DNA of 64,000 nucleotides, taken from contig VXML01000024.1 in NCBI GenBank assembly GCA_009841115.1, forward strand, positions 1-64,000, in the 5' to 3' direction. This document shows positions 34,167 through 42,269 of this stretch, one piece after another. The stretch comes from Gemmatimonadota bacterium. Its GTDB lineage: Bacteria > Latescibacterota > UBA2968 > UBA8231. The notes beneath the pieces are model-generated. The model saw only the letters and a program-made list of their open reading frames with translations, did not search any database and was not told the origin of the DNA. Position 1 is the first letter of the stretch. Every line of letters begins with the position of its first letter. The translations under genes and the position numbers were made by a program.

Positions 34167-35684
34167 ATGCACCAACCATTTCTGGACTGGTACGATATCT
34201 GGGCGGGACAGGCCTGTGCCAACGAAAACGGCGAGTCTTGGTTAAAGGATCCGCCGCTGGGCGTGCGGCTAGCCGTGCAACAGGCGCGCAGGTCTCCGGT
34301 ATTCTTTCGCGCGGAAAAGCCTTGGGAACAGGCCCGCATGGCGTATCCGTACGTCCTGTTGGACGACGGGCTCTACCGAATGTGGTTTTGGACTTCGGGA
34401 GCGGAAGGAGGCGGGGCGCGTTTCAACGGCTATGCAGAGAGCCGAGACGGTTTTGAGTGGGAACGGCCGAACTTGGGGTTAGTGGAATACGGCGGCACCA
34501 AGGCCAATAATCTGCTTTCGCGGCACAGCGATTTTGAGATCAACTCGGTATTCATCGATCCCCATGCCGGTCCCGAGGAGCGCTACAAGGCCATCGGCCC
34601 GAAAACCGTATTTTATCGCAATGGGGTAGTGGATGCGGAAATGGATTGGGTGCAGTTTCGCCAGTTGGGTGCCGATACCGGTACTCAGGACGATCCCACC
34701 ATCAATACCATGCAGGTTGTGGAGGAACAGTTCGGCGTTCGCCGGGACAATGTGGTACAGGGGGCCGTCTCTGGCGACGGGCTGCACTGGACTGTGCTCG
34801 ACACTCCCTTAGTAAACGTCGGCAATAGCGTGCTCGATACCCAGAATGTCGCTGCCTACGAACCGGAAACCGGAGAATACGTCGCCTATTTGCGCGGCAT
34901 GTTCCACAATGAGAACAAATTCGGCTATACCGGGCGACGGGCCGTGCGCAAGACCGGAGGAAAAAAGTTTGGCGCTTGGGGCCCGCCGCGCTACGTCCTA
35001 GTGGCCGACCCGCAGGATCACGTCTCCGACGATATATACACGCCGTGCTACTGCCACTATCCGGGAGTGCCCGGCTTGCATCTGATGTTTCCTTCGGTGT
35101 ACCACCGGCTCGACTCAGAGCAAGACGTCCAGCTAGCGGTGAGTCGGGATGGGTGGAATTGGGTGCGGCCCGAGCGAAAGCCCATCATCACCCTCGAAAG
35201 CGACGGAGGGCAGTATGGTTGCATCCGCGCCGCTCCCAACCTAGTGCCGCTCAATGAGGAGGAGTGGGGCCTGCCGTACGACGGCCGCTACAGTCGGCAC
35301 GACCACGGCCCGGCCGAGTTGCCCGAAGGCGAGTTTCGCTGGGCTATATGGAAACGCCATCGGCTGGTGGCCCTCGAAGCACCGCTGGAAGGACGGGTAA
35401 CCACCATTCCGCGCATTTGCCAAGGCGGGGAATTGCGCCTCAACTTCCAGACCAAGCGAGCCGGCTGGATCAAGGTGGAAATTGTGACGCCGCCGATTGA
35501 GCCTGTGGAGTCGATTGAGCCTTTAGAGGGTTTCAGTGCAGACGAGGCCGATGTCTTGGCGGGAGACGAGTTGGACAAAGTCGTTACGTGGAAGGGCAAG
35601 AGCGATCTAGCGGCGCTAAAGGGAAAGCAGGTGGCCGTGCGCCTGTACATGGCGCGAGCCAAGGTGTTTTCCATGGCTATCTAA
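34167..35684 (+). CDS. GH-like beta-propeller protein, paralogue 4
   Basis: 505 residues from ATG 34167 with a GAGGAGAAAG SD region. Its opening (LDWYDIWAGQACANE...PPLGVRLAVQQA) mirrors paralogue 3 (LDWHGIWPGYVSH...LPTGIRLAVQQA), and YAESRDGFEWERPNLG, EERYKAIGPK, DTQNVAAYEPETGEYVAYLR and ERKPIITLESDGGQYG follow. The sandwich is GFSADEADVLAGDELDKVV...VAVRLYMARAKVFSM. Closest to paralogue 3 by eye. Last recognisable gene of the plus operon, converging with a minus gene 17 bases away. Catalytic residues not identified. Confidence 0.65.
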   Translation: MHQPFLDWYDIWAGQACANENGESWLKDPPLGVRLAVQQARRSPVFFRAEKPWEQARMAYPYVLLDDGLYRMWFWTSGAEGGGARFNGYAESRDGFEWERPNLGLVEYGGTKANNLLSRHSDFEINSVFIDPHAGPEERYKAIGPKTVFYRNGVVDAEMDWVQFRQLGADTGTQDDPTINTMQVVEEQFGVRRDNVVQGAVSGDGLHWTVLDTPLVNVGNSVLDTQNVAAYEPETGEYVAYLRGMFHNENKFGYTGRRAVRKTGGKKFGAWGPPRYVLVADPQDHVSDDIYTPCYCHYPGVPGLHLMFPSVYHRLDSEQDVQLAVSRDGWNWVRPERKPIITLESDGGQYGCIRAAPNLVPLNEEEWGLPYDGRYSRHDHGPAELPEGEFRWAIWKRHRLVALEAPLEGRVTTIPRICQGGELRLNFQTKRAGWIKVEIVTPPIEPVESIEPLEGFSADEADVLAGDELDKVVTWKGKSDLAALKGKQVAVRLYMARAKVFSMAI

Positions 35685-35701
35685 GGGCATGGGCGAACCA
35701 T

Positions 35702-36280
35702 CTACGTTCCAGCGGTGATAGAAAATTGGCTCATTGACAATCTGCCGGTAACTTCGCTGGAAAATCCGACGAAGGAGAAACCGTAACTCTCGGCCCGGCT
35801 CAACACCTGTTCGAGGGCGACGGGATGGCCCGGGTCGGCGGACCAACTGCGGTGCCATTGGTTTTCGTCTGCTGCAAGTGCAAGGCGATTGGCCGTCCAA
35901 ACGCCCTCTGCTAGAGCGAGAGGATGGGCTGTGTAGTGCCAGCGCGTGCTAGCGGCGTGTACCCAGAAGAAACACTGGGCACCGTCCAAACACAGCCGAT
36001 CGGCCCTCAGGTGGACTGCAACTGCGGACTGGCGCATATCGAGCGGGTCAGCGCCGACCCAACTGCGGTAGCACAGCAGCGGCAGGATGGACAGGGGGCG
36101 CTCCGGGGTATCGGCGCTCCAGCGCCGGTGATCGGTCCAGATAAAGCTCTCATTGTCCACACCGCCCTGCGCGGCCCAAGTGGCTAGGATGAAGATATTG
36201 CTACCGTCGGCCACTATGCTGGCGTGGTAGTCGTACGAACACCAGCCTTCTGGCCCTTTGTCGAAGTTGTTTTTAATCAC
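35702..36280 (-). CDS. Unrecognised jelly-roll-like protein
   Basis: 192 residues. GTG 36280 with AGGAGAGAAT directly upstream gives VIKNNFDKGPEGWCSYD; the longer frame to 36328 reaches into the next gene. The opening FDKGPEGW resembles laminin-B or CBM-like beta sandwiches, which often begin FD.G.EGW, and FIWTDHRRWSAD could be the second strand pair. No catalytic motif, signal peptide or transmembrane segment is visible. It is probably coupled with the isomerase gene upstream. A small carbohydrate-binding or mutarotase-like role would fit the neighbourhood, but this is a guess. Confidence 0.55.
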   Translation of the reverse strand: MIKNNFDKGPEGWCSYDYHASIVADGSNIFILATWAAQGGVDNESFIWTDHRRWSADTPERPLSILPLLCYRSWVGADPLDMRQSAVAVHLRADRLCLDGAQCFFWVHAASTRWHYTAHPLALAEGVWTANRLALAADENQWHRSWSADPGHPVALEQVLSRAESYGFSFVGFSSEVTGRLSMSQFSITAGT

Positions 36281-36317
36281 ATTCTCTCCTCGATGAATGT
36301 TAGCCCATCCCGCAGAC

Positions 36318-37178
36318 CTACTGGGCAATGGTGGCGAAGAATTCGTCGGTTTGCTGTGCGATGCGCACTGGGGTTAGAGGTTTGATTTCGAGTACCGCAT
36401 CCCCTTGAAAATTGCTCGCCTCTAGGGCGTCGAGCAGGTAGCGCCAATCCGCTGCGGGTATTTTGCCAGTGCCCGGCATGGTGTGCAGGCGGCCGATGCC
36501 CACGTCATCGCCGAGAGCATCGCTGATGTGCAGGTGGCAAATGCGGTCTTGCAGCCGATCGACGTACTCTTTGAGGGGAAAGCGTTTGAATTTTTGCACG
36601 TGGGTCGTGTCGAGGCAGATTCCAAGGTCGGCAAAGCGCGCCAGCGCACGCTGCAAAATGGACAGGTTCCACAGTTCAGGATCTTCTTCTTGCTCGCCTT
36701 CGGATGCGTTTTCCAGCGCGATTTTGACGTTATTCTGGCGCGCGTACTCCAGCACTTGGGCGGCAAAATCGAAATCGGGATCGGGGCCGTCGAGAGAGAG
36801 GTTGGCCGCGTGCACTACTAGGACCTGACTGCCCACTTGCGCCACCGTGTCGATTTGGCGGTGGTAGCTCTCAATGGTATTGTCGCCGCCCGTGTGCCAA
36901 CTCGAGCGCACGCCGCGCAGGATTTGCGCCAGCCGGGGCCGGTGCTCCTCGGCGTAGAGATCGAATTGTTGGGACACCAGAGCTTCGCGGGCGGGACTCG
37001 TCCACTCCCAGCTAGCCCATTTGGGCCACAACTCAACGCCGTAGCCCGCGGCGGCCACTTCGTCGACGACTTTTGCCAGACTGTCCAAGCCGCTGTCTAG
37101 GGCGAAGCTGGTGCCGCCTTTTCGCAAGGGGAAGTAGTGAATGTAGTTCCACAGGCTGATGGAGATATTCAGTTGCAT
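36318..37178 (-). CDS. TIM-barrel sugar phosphate isomerase/epimerase (PF01261)
   Basis: 286 residues from ATG 37178. The xylose-isomerase-like barrel shows the metal residues expected: E in VKIALENASEGE, D/H in GICLDTTHVQ, H/D in CHLHISDALGDD and E in GDAVLEIKPL. An early YGVELWPKW segment is the first barrel turn. Members epimerise or isomerise sugars, inositols or keto acids with a divalent metal. Cytoplasmic. It sits 38 bases after the membrane protein gene and just before the jelly-roll-like gene. The specific substrate is unknown. Confidence 0.85.
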   Translation of the reverse strand: MQLNISISLWNYIHYFPLRKGGTSFALDSGLDSLAKVVDEVAAAGYGVELWPKWASWEWTSPAREALVSQQFDLYAEEHRPRLAQILRGVRSSWHTGGDNTIESYHRQIDTVAQVGSQVLVVHAANLSLDGPDPDFDFAAQVLEYARQNNVKIALENASEGEQEEDPELWNLSILQRALARFADLGICLDTTHVQKFKRFPLKEYVDRLQDRICHLHISDALGDDVGIGRLHTMPGTGKIPAADWRYLLDALEASNFQGDAVLEIKPLTPVRIAQQTDEFFATIAQ

Positions 37179-37217
37179 GGGGTCTCGTCTCTCAAGTTGG
37201 TTTGCGGTGGTTAGCTA

Positions 37218-39158
37218 TTACCATCCGTGCATGCTGTGTCCCTCCGCCGGGAACCAGATCAGATCTACTATCATAGAAAAAATTACTCCAACCACATAAC
37301 CGATGGCTAGGCCGTAAAACAGGGGTTTGCCGGCGATGTAGGCCTTGGCCCCGCCGTAGCGCAGTAGGATTATTTTGACAGTCCACACGATGAACAGACT
37401 GAACCAGTAGAGGCGGAGACCGAACGTGTGCTGGAAGGCCAGGCCGATGGGATGGAGGGGGAACCAGTGGAAATAGCCACGCAGCAGGGCGATGAGCGCG
37501 GCTTCGCCAAAACCGAAGAACCACACCGCCCACTTGTTTAGGTCGGGCAGCATGGGATTGTTGAGCAGATAGACCATATCTTCGAAGATCCAGTTGGCCT
37601 TGCCGCCGAGGAAAATCAGGCCGCTCCCTTCATAGGCCAAGCTGATTGTCTCGACGGCCAATACGACGAATCCGATGGGAAAGGCGATTAGGACCATGGC
37701 CGTCAGCCGACCGGGTTGCTGCTCTAGGGAGAACAGGCGGAAGCAGTGGGGGAGAGCTGGCCAAGCCGGGATGCGGAAGGTGCCGAAGAAGGCATTGCTG
37801 GTGAATACCTTAAACGCCACTAGGCTACGCGGCGACTGGAAGGCCGAACCGACTAACTCGATGAGGAAGGAATCGCCCTTGATATGGGGCTTGTTGGGCA
37901 AGAGGTAGGCAAAGCCAGTGGCGGCGACGAGTTTGGCTATGACGAAGTAGGTCAGCGTCATCAGCAGGAAAGCGCCAATAGATACGGGCAAGCTCATGCC
38001 TAGTTGCACCCCCCAGCCGATGACGCTGAGCCCCGACAGAATCAGGCCAGCTAAGGCCAGCCGGTAGAGCGCGACTTGGCGCGGCTCGCCTTGGCCGCTG
38101 CACACTTGGTGCCATACCTGACGCAAATGGCGTCGGGCCAGATAGATGGACCACAGGCCGATGAAGACTAGGGCGCCGTAGCTCTCCATGTAGATGATGT
38201 TTTGCGCCTCGGGTTGCTGGCCAGCGGCACCCACGGCAAAGCCACCAATGGAAAAGCCGGTCCGCTTCATTAGGGCTATCTTGAGCGCGGCCAGCAAGTG
38301 GAAGAAAATCATGCTGCCGAGGATGTCCACAGGACACAAATAGGTCACGGCCATAATCAGCGGCAGAATGCGCACGGTCAGAAAAAAATCCGGCGTCAAG
38401 TTAAGATCGTAGAATTTCCAGTAGAATTCGATGGGTGGCAGGCCTAGGGCGAAGTAGGTGGCGATATTGTAGAGTATGGGCAGGAAAACCAAGGCGAAGC
38501 CGATCCAGAAGACGGGCTTGCAAAATAGCTCGGGCCATCGCTTGCCCTCAAAGCCTTGGGTCAGATCTAGGGGCATTTGCGCCAGTGGAAAGGTCAGCTT
38601 CTCGGCTTCGACCCACTGTTTGTGGAAAAGGGCGATCAGGCAGAAGCCGAAGACTACCATGGCCATAGAAACGCCGAGCCACTGGCCGATGGCACCGATC
38701 CACCCGTCCCAGGGAATGGAGGCCCCTTCGGACAGGCCAAACCAAAACGGATCGACTACCCGGGGAGAGGCATTGGCAAAGACGTGCCAGGGAAGGTAGT
38801 CGAAGAAGAGCTCCTCCCACTGGTTCTCGGCCGTGGCGAAGTAACTTGGTGCCCCCACAATTGAGGTCCAGTAGGTCATCCAGCCCAACTGCGGAATGGT
38901 ACCTACCACCCAGAGCATGGAGAACAGGGTCAGCATTTCGCCGCGGCTGAGCGCCACGCGAGGCCAGAGTGCCCTGAGTGCGGTATTGAGGAAGAGCCAC
39001 AGCACAAAGGGCATGAAAGTGGCCATGGGGAATTGCGAGTGGACGTAGCTGCCTATGCCTAGGCGCTGGCCAACATTGACGATGTAGTAGAAGTTGGCGG
39101 CTATAGTCAGGGCACCTAGGACAATAGCGCGCGCGGTGATCTGCGGCATACCGTTCAT
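37218..39158 (-). CDS. Polytopic membrane protein (DUF6785/DUF6784-like, OPT-transporter-like)
   Basis: 646 residues with about 12-14 hydrophobic segments, for example AIVLGALTIAANFYYIV, PFVLWLFLNTALRALW, AMVVFGFCLIALFH, VFWIGFALVFLPILYNIATYF, ISIGAFLLMTLTYFVIAKLV and GLAIGYVVGVIFSMIVDLIWF. The LTFPLAQMPLDL and YESYGALVF motifs recall oligopeptide-transporter-like proteins labelled DUF6785, which I recall being common in Planctomycetes and Latescibacterota. A solute importer for the catabolic cluster is a reasonable inference. The start is ATG 39158 or the ATG three codons on. No binding-protein gene is nearby. Confidence 0.7.
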   Translation of the reverse strand: MNGMPQITARAIVLGALTIAANFYYIVNVGQRLGIGSYVHSQFPMATFMPFVLWLFLNTALRALWPRVALSRGEMLTLFSMLWVVGTIPQLGWMTYWTSIVGAPSYFATAENQWEELFFDYLPWHVFANASPRVVDPFWFGLSEGASIPWDGWIGAIGQWLGVSMAMVVFGFCLIALFHKQWVEAEKLTFPLAQMPLDLTQGFEGKRWPELFCKPVFWIGFALVFLPILYNIATYFALGLPPIEFYWKFYDLNLTPDFFLTVRILPLIMAVTYLCPVDILGSMIFFHLLAALKIALMKRTGFSIGGFAVGAAGQQPEAQNIIYMESYGALVFIGLWSIYLARRHLRQVWHQVCSGQGEPRQVALYRLALAGLILSGLSVIGWGVQLGMSLPVSIGAFLLMTLTYFVIAKLVAATGFAYLLPNKPHIKGDSFLIELVGSAFQSPRSLVAFKVFTSNAFFGTFRIPAWPALPHCFRLFSLEQQPGRLTAMVLIAFPIGFVVLAVETISLAYEGSGLIFLGGKANWIFEDMVYLLNNPMLPDLNKWAVWFFGFGEAALIALLRGYFHWFPLHPIGLAFQHTFGLRLYWFSLFIVWTVKIILLRYGGAKAYIAGKPLFYGLAIGYVVGVIFSMIVDLIWFPAEGHSMHGW

Positions 39159-39285
39159 GGGCTACAGGGCTGTTGAAAATAGTAAGACATCAGTCCTTCA
39201 AATTGGTATAAAACCTGTATTATGGGAAGAAAGAACCTATTTTATGGTCAACTGCTGTATTGCTGCTTCCCGAGTCGCATAGAAT
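39159..39285. promoter_or_regulatory. AT-rich divergent promoter region
   Basis: This 127-base gap separates the membrane protein (minus) from the TPR protein (plus). It is clearly AT-richer than its surroundings, with TATAAA- and TATTAT-like tracts at about 39209-39225, so it most likely carries promoters for both. I could not fix -35/-10 pairs with confidence. Confidence 0.35.
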
Positions 39286-40437
39286 ATGGTCCACTTGGTT
39301 CTTTTTTTTCTTCTTGCCGCCCCCATCAGTGCCCACGCTCAGGCTAAGGACGCTGCCGGGGCGGCCGCTATTGCCCATCACAGCGCCAAGGTGCTCTTTG
39401 AGAAAGGCGACTTGGAGGGCGCGGTGCCGTTCTATCGCCGCGCCATCGAACTCGACCCTCAGCACCTCGCCGCCCACCTTGGATTGGGCGTCGCCCTCTT
39501 TCAACTTGGCGATGCGGACGGTGCGCTGGTAGCATTCCGCACAGTCCTGCACCTCGATCCCGAACATGCGCTGGCGCATAGCTACCTAGGCAATGTGCTG
39601 TATAGCCGCCGGGATGTCGAGGGCGCGGTGTGGTCCTATCGCCGCGCCATTGAACTCGACCCCACACTAGCCCAGGCCCACAGCGACCTAGGGGCCATTC
39701 TCTACGGACTAGGCGATGTGGAAGGGGCCATTGCTGCGTGCAGCCGGGCGGTCGAGCTCGAGCGCGACCACGTACAGGCGCTCTACAATCTAGGCTTGGC
39801 CCTGAAAAAAAAAGGCGATTCGGAACAAGCGGCCCAATCTTTGCGCCGCGCCATTCAGGCCGATTCTACTTACGTTCCAGCCCGCTACAGTCTGGCCCTG
39901 CTGCTCTATGAGCGAGGCAATGCAGCAGAGGCTATTGCCCAGTACCGCCAGATCATCTCCCTAGACCCTAAGCACAGCCGCGCCCACAACAATCTAGGTC
40001 ACATCCTCTATAGTCGCGGTGATGTCATCGGTGCTATAGCACTCTTGCAACGAGCCCTTGAGCTAAATCCCGACTACGCTCAGGCCCACTTCAATCTGGG
40101 GCTGGCCTGCAAAAAGCAGGGGCGGATCAACGAGGCAGTGCAAGCGTTCGGTGCTGCTCTGCGCCTGCGCCCGGGCCATGTCCGCGCCTACAACCACCTA
40201 GGTGCCGCACTCCACGCCCGCGGCGATAGGGGTGCTGCGGTCCAGGTCTATCAGCAGGCCATCCGCCTCAAGCCCGACTTTGCTGGCCCGCGCTTTGGGT
40301 TGGCGACCATCCTGCAGGAGCAGGGCAATGAGGCCGCGGCTATCCAGCAGTACCGTGCCATTATCGACATTGGCAACGATGAACACTTGCAGCGGATGGC
40401 GCAACAAATCCTCCGCGCTATGGGGGAAAAACCGTAG
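39286..40437 (+). CDS. Secreted TPR-repeat protein
   Basis: 383 residues from ATG 39286 with a signal peptide (LFFLLAAPISAHAQA). It is followed by about ten 34-residue TPR units with the consensus A...LG..L...GD...A...YR.AI.LDP, for example ELDPTLAQAHSDLGAILYGL and LNPDYAQAHFNLGLACKKQG. TPR arrays are protein-binding scaffolds; the signal peptide places it in the periplasm. It converges with the ASPIC/FG-GAP gene with two bases between stops. It could share its envelope location with other secreted proteins of the window, but no partner is evident. Confidence 0.85.
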   Translation: MVHLVLFFLLAAPISAHAQAKDAAGAAAIAHHSAKVLFEKGDLEGAVPFYRRAIELDPQHLAAHLGLGVALFQLGDADGALVAFRTVLHLDPEHALAHSYLGNVLYSRRDVEGAVWSYRRAIELDPTLAQAHSDLGAILYGLGDVEGAIAACSRAVELERDHVQALYNLGLALKKKGDSEQAAQSLRRAIQADSTYVPARYSLALLLYERGNAAEAIAQYRQIISLDPKHSRAHNNLGHILYSRGDVIGAIALLQRALELNPDYAQAHFNLGLACKKQGRINEAVQAFGAALRLRPGHVRAYNHLGAALHARGDRGAAVQVYQQAIRLKPDFAGPRFGLATILQEQGNEAAAIQQYRAIIDIGNDEHLQRMAQQILRAMGEKP

Positions 40438-40439
40438 AC

Positions 40440-42158
40440 TCAGTGCTTCACAGTGGCAATACCCCGCCCTTCTTCTACTACCACAAAACGATCCCCCGCC
40501 ACTTGGGTGTATTGGTCGATTAAACCGCTGGGCCAGCGGATTTCTAGGGTATCCACTGCGGCGCTCGGCCCCAGTCCAAAAGTGAGCCACAGACTGTTGT
40601 GCGATAGGTAGCTCGAGCCGGCGGCTACTTCTCTGAGCTGTTGCTGGCCTCCGGCGACTAGGCGCACTCTGGTGCCGATGCCGTCGCGGTTGCTGTTGCG
40701 GCCCAAGGTGCGGACGGTTAGCCAGTGATTGTCGCTGGCGGTGTCGTTGCGCAGCAAGGTGGGCACGTCGTTTTTGTCAACCACGAAAAGATCCTCGTCG
40801 CCGTCGCCGTCGTAATCGCCGATTGCAGTGCCCCGGCTCGACTTGACGATCTGCAGACCCGGCCCGGCTTGTGCGCTCAGATCGACGAAGACAGCACCAT
40901 CGTTGCGGAAGAGGTTATTCTTCTGGGCATAGCTCGACTGCGGAAAATAATCCTCTAGGGCCGCAGTGACGTGGCCGTTGGCAATGAAGATATCTAGGTC
41001 GCCGTCGCGGTCCCAGTCGAAGAAAGCCGTGCCCCACTGCAGCGGCATGAGCGTAGTGCGGGCGACGCCAGCGGCAAAGGAGATATTGGCGAAGGCGCGG
41101 CCGTCGTTGCGGTGGAGAGTAGCAGTCTGACCTTCGTAGTTGCTCACCGCTAGGTCCAAATCGCCGTCGTTGTCCCAGTCGCCAGCGGCCAGACCCATGC
41201 TGCCCTCGGGCCGTCCATCGGCGTCGTAGGCCACGCCTAGGGCTAGAGCCTCTTCGGCAAAGGCCCCGTCGCCTTGGTTGGTGTAGAGGAAGTTGGGGGT
41301 GGCGTCGTTGGCCACGTAGAGGTCCAGATTGCCGTCGTCGTTCCAGTCTAGGAAGGTGGCTCCGAGCGCCTTGCCCAAGACGGCGTTGAGTCCGGCACTA
41401 GTGCTGACGTTGGCAAACGCGCCGTTGCCATCGTTGCGATACAGCACATCGGGCTGGCCGGCAAACGCTTCGGGCGAGGCTACGCTGGCCACCCCGCGCT
41501 GGCCGCCGAAGAAGCCGTCGCGCTGTTCGCCGGGCAGCAGGGTGGTCTCTGGATCGAAGACCACGTAATTGCCCGCAAAAAGGTCTAGATCGCCGTCGTT
41601 GTCGTAGTCCCCTAAGGCGCAGGCCGTGCCGTAGCCGTTGTCGTCTACTCCGGCCAGTGTGCCGATCTCGGCAAAGGTGCCGTCGCTCTGGTTGGCAAAG
41701 AGGAGATTGGGGCCGTAGTAGGTGATGTATAGATCGGCATCGCCATCGTTGTCGTAGTCCCCGGCCACACAACCGGAGCCCCAGCCGCTAGCATCGGTAC
41801 CGGTCTGTTGACTGACATTGGCGAAGGTGCCGTCGCCCCGATTGCGGAACAGAGCGTTGCGCGGAACTGCGCCGTTGGGCGGAGGCTGCACATCGCGCGG
41901 CAGATCGGCATAGCGCGGACCGGTAAAGCCCAGGCCGCCGTTGACGATGTATAGGTCGAGTTGGCCGTCGCTGTCGTAGTCGAAGAAGGCGGCACCCGAC
42001 CCGGTCGTCTCTAGGATCGTGAGGGCGTTGTTGTTGCCGTACCAATTGCGGAAGGCCAACCCCGCCTCTTGGGTTGCATCGGCGAAGCGGGGTTGGGCAT
42101 TGCAGATGGCAGCGCCGAGGAGAGCAGCTAGGAGCAGAAAATTAATTGTTGGTACCAG
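40440..42158 (-). CDS. Secreted FG-GAP/VCBS propeller with ASPIC/UnbV domain, probable CTG start
   Basis: The first ATG (42059) would begin inside the mature protein (FRNWYGNN). The frame stays open upstream, and CTG 42158 gives a signal peptide VPTINFLLLAALLGAAICNA just after a perfect AGGGAGG SD with eight-base spacing. The protein (about 572 residues) contains at least seven FG-GAP repeats with DYDNDGDADLYI, DWDNDGDLDLAV and DGDGDEDLFV Ca-loop signatures, and C-terminally an ASPIC/UnbV domain (NHWLTVRTLGRNSNRDGIGT). Such secreted proteins of integrin-like propeller shape are common on surfaces of this kind of bacterium. The function is unknown, probably adhesion or Ca-dependent binding. 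Confidence 0.82.
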   Translation of the reverse strand: MVPTINFLLLAALLGAAICNAQPRFADATQEAGLAFRNWYGNNNALTILETTGSGAAFFDYDSDGQLDLYIVNGGLGFTGPRYADLPRDVQPPPNGAVPRNALFRNRGDGTFANVSQQTGTDASGWGSGCVAGDYDNDGDADLYITYYGPNLLFANQSDGTFAEIGTLAGVDDNGYGTACALGDYDNDGDLDLFAGNYVVFDPETTLLPGEQRDGFFGGQRGVASVASPEAFAGQPDVLYRNDGNGAFANVSTSAGLNAVLGKALGATFLDWNDDGNLDLYVANDATPNFLYTNQGDGAFAEEALALGVAYDADGRPEGSMGLAAGDWDNDGDLDLAVSNYEGQTATLHRNDGRAFANISFAAGVARTTLMPLQWGTAFFDWDRDGDLDIFIANGHVTAALEDYFPQSSYAQKNNLFRNDGAVFVDLSAQAGPGLQIVKSSRGTAIGDYDGDGDEDLFVVDKNDVPTLLRNDTASDNHWLTVRTLGRNSNRDGIGTRVRLVAGGQQQLREVAAGSSYLSHNSLWLTFGLGPSAAVDTLEIRWPSGLIDQYTQVAGDRFVVVEEGRGIATVKH

Positions 42159-42182
42159 TGCCCTTACCTCCCTCGGCTAAGT

Positions 42183-42219
42183 AAGAAGCCGTCTTGGAAA
42201 AGACCCAAGACGGCTTCTT
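42183..42219. terminator. Perfect 15-bp inverted repeat between two minus genes
   Basis: AAGAAGCCGTCTTGG (42183-42197) and CCAAGACGGCTTCTT (42205-42219) pair perfectly around a seven-base loop. The hairpin follows the end of the minus gene at 42270-44141 and lies ten bases upstream of the SD of the next minus gene. The U-tract is poor, so it may terminate only partly, or stabilise the mRNA. A second hairpin, GCAGG/CCTGC at 42227-42245, lies between it and the upstream stop. Confidence 0.6.
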
Positions 42220-42269
42220 TGAGGCTGCAGGAGCGAAGCCCCTGCGGTTTTGCTGGCGGTACAGAGCCT

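Noticed and set aside
39295..39315. T-run as a terminator or phase-variation tract near the TPR gene start
   Set aside because: It encodes the hydrophobic core of the signal peptide (LVLFFLL). Slippage could vary expression, but nothing else in the sequence supports it.
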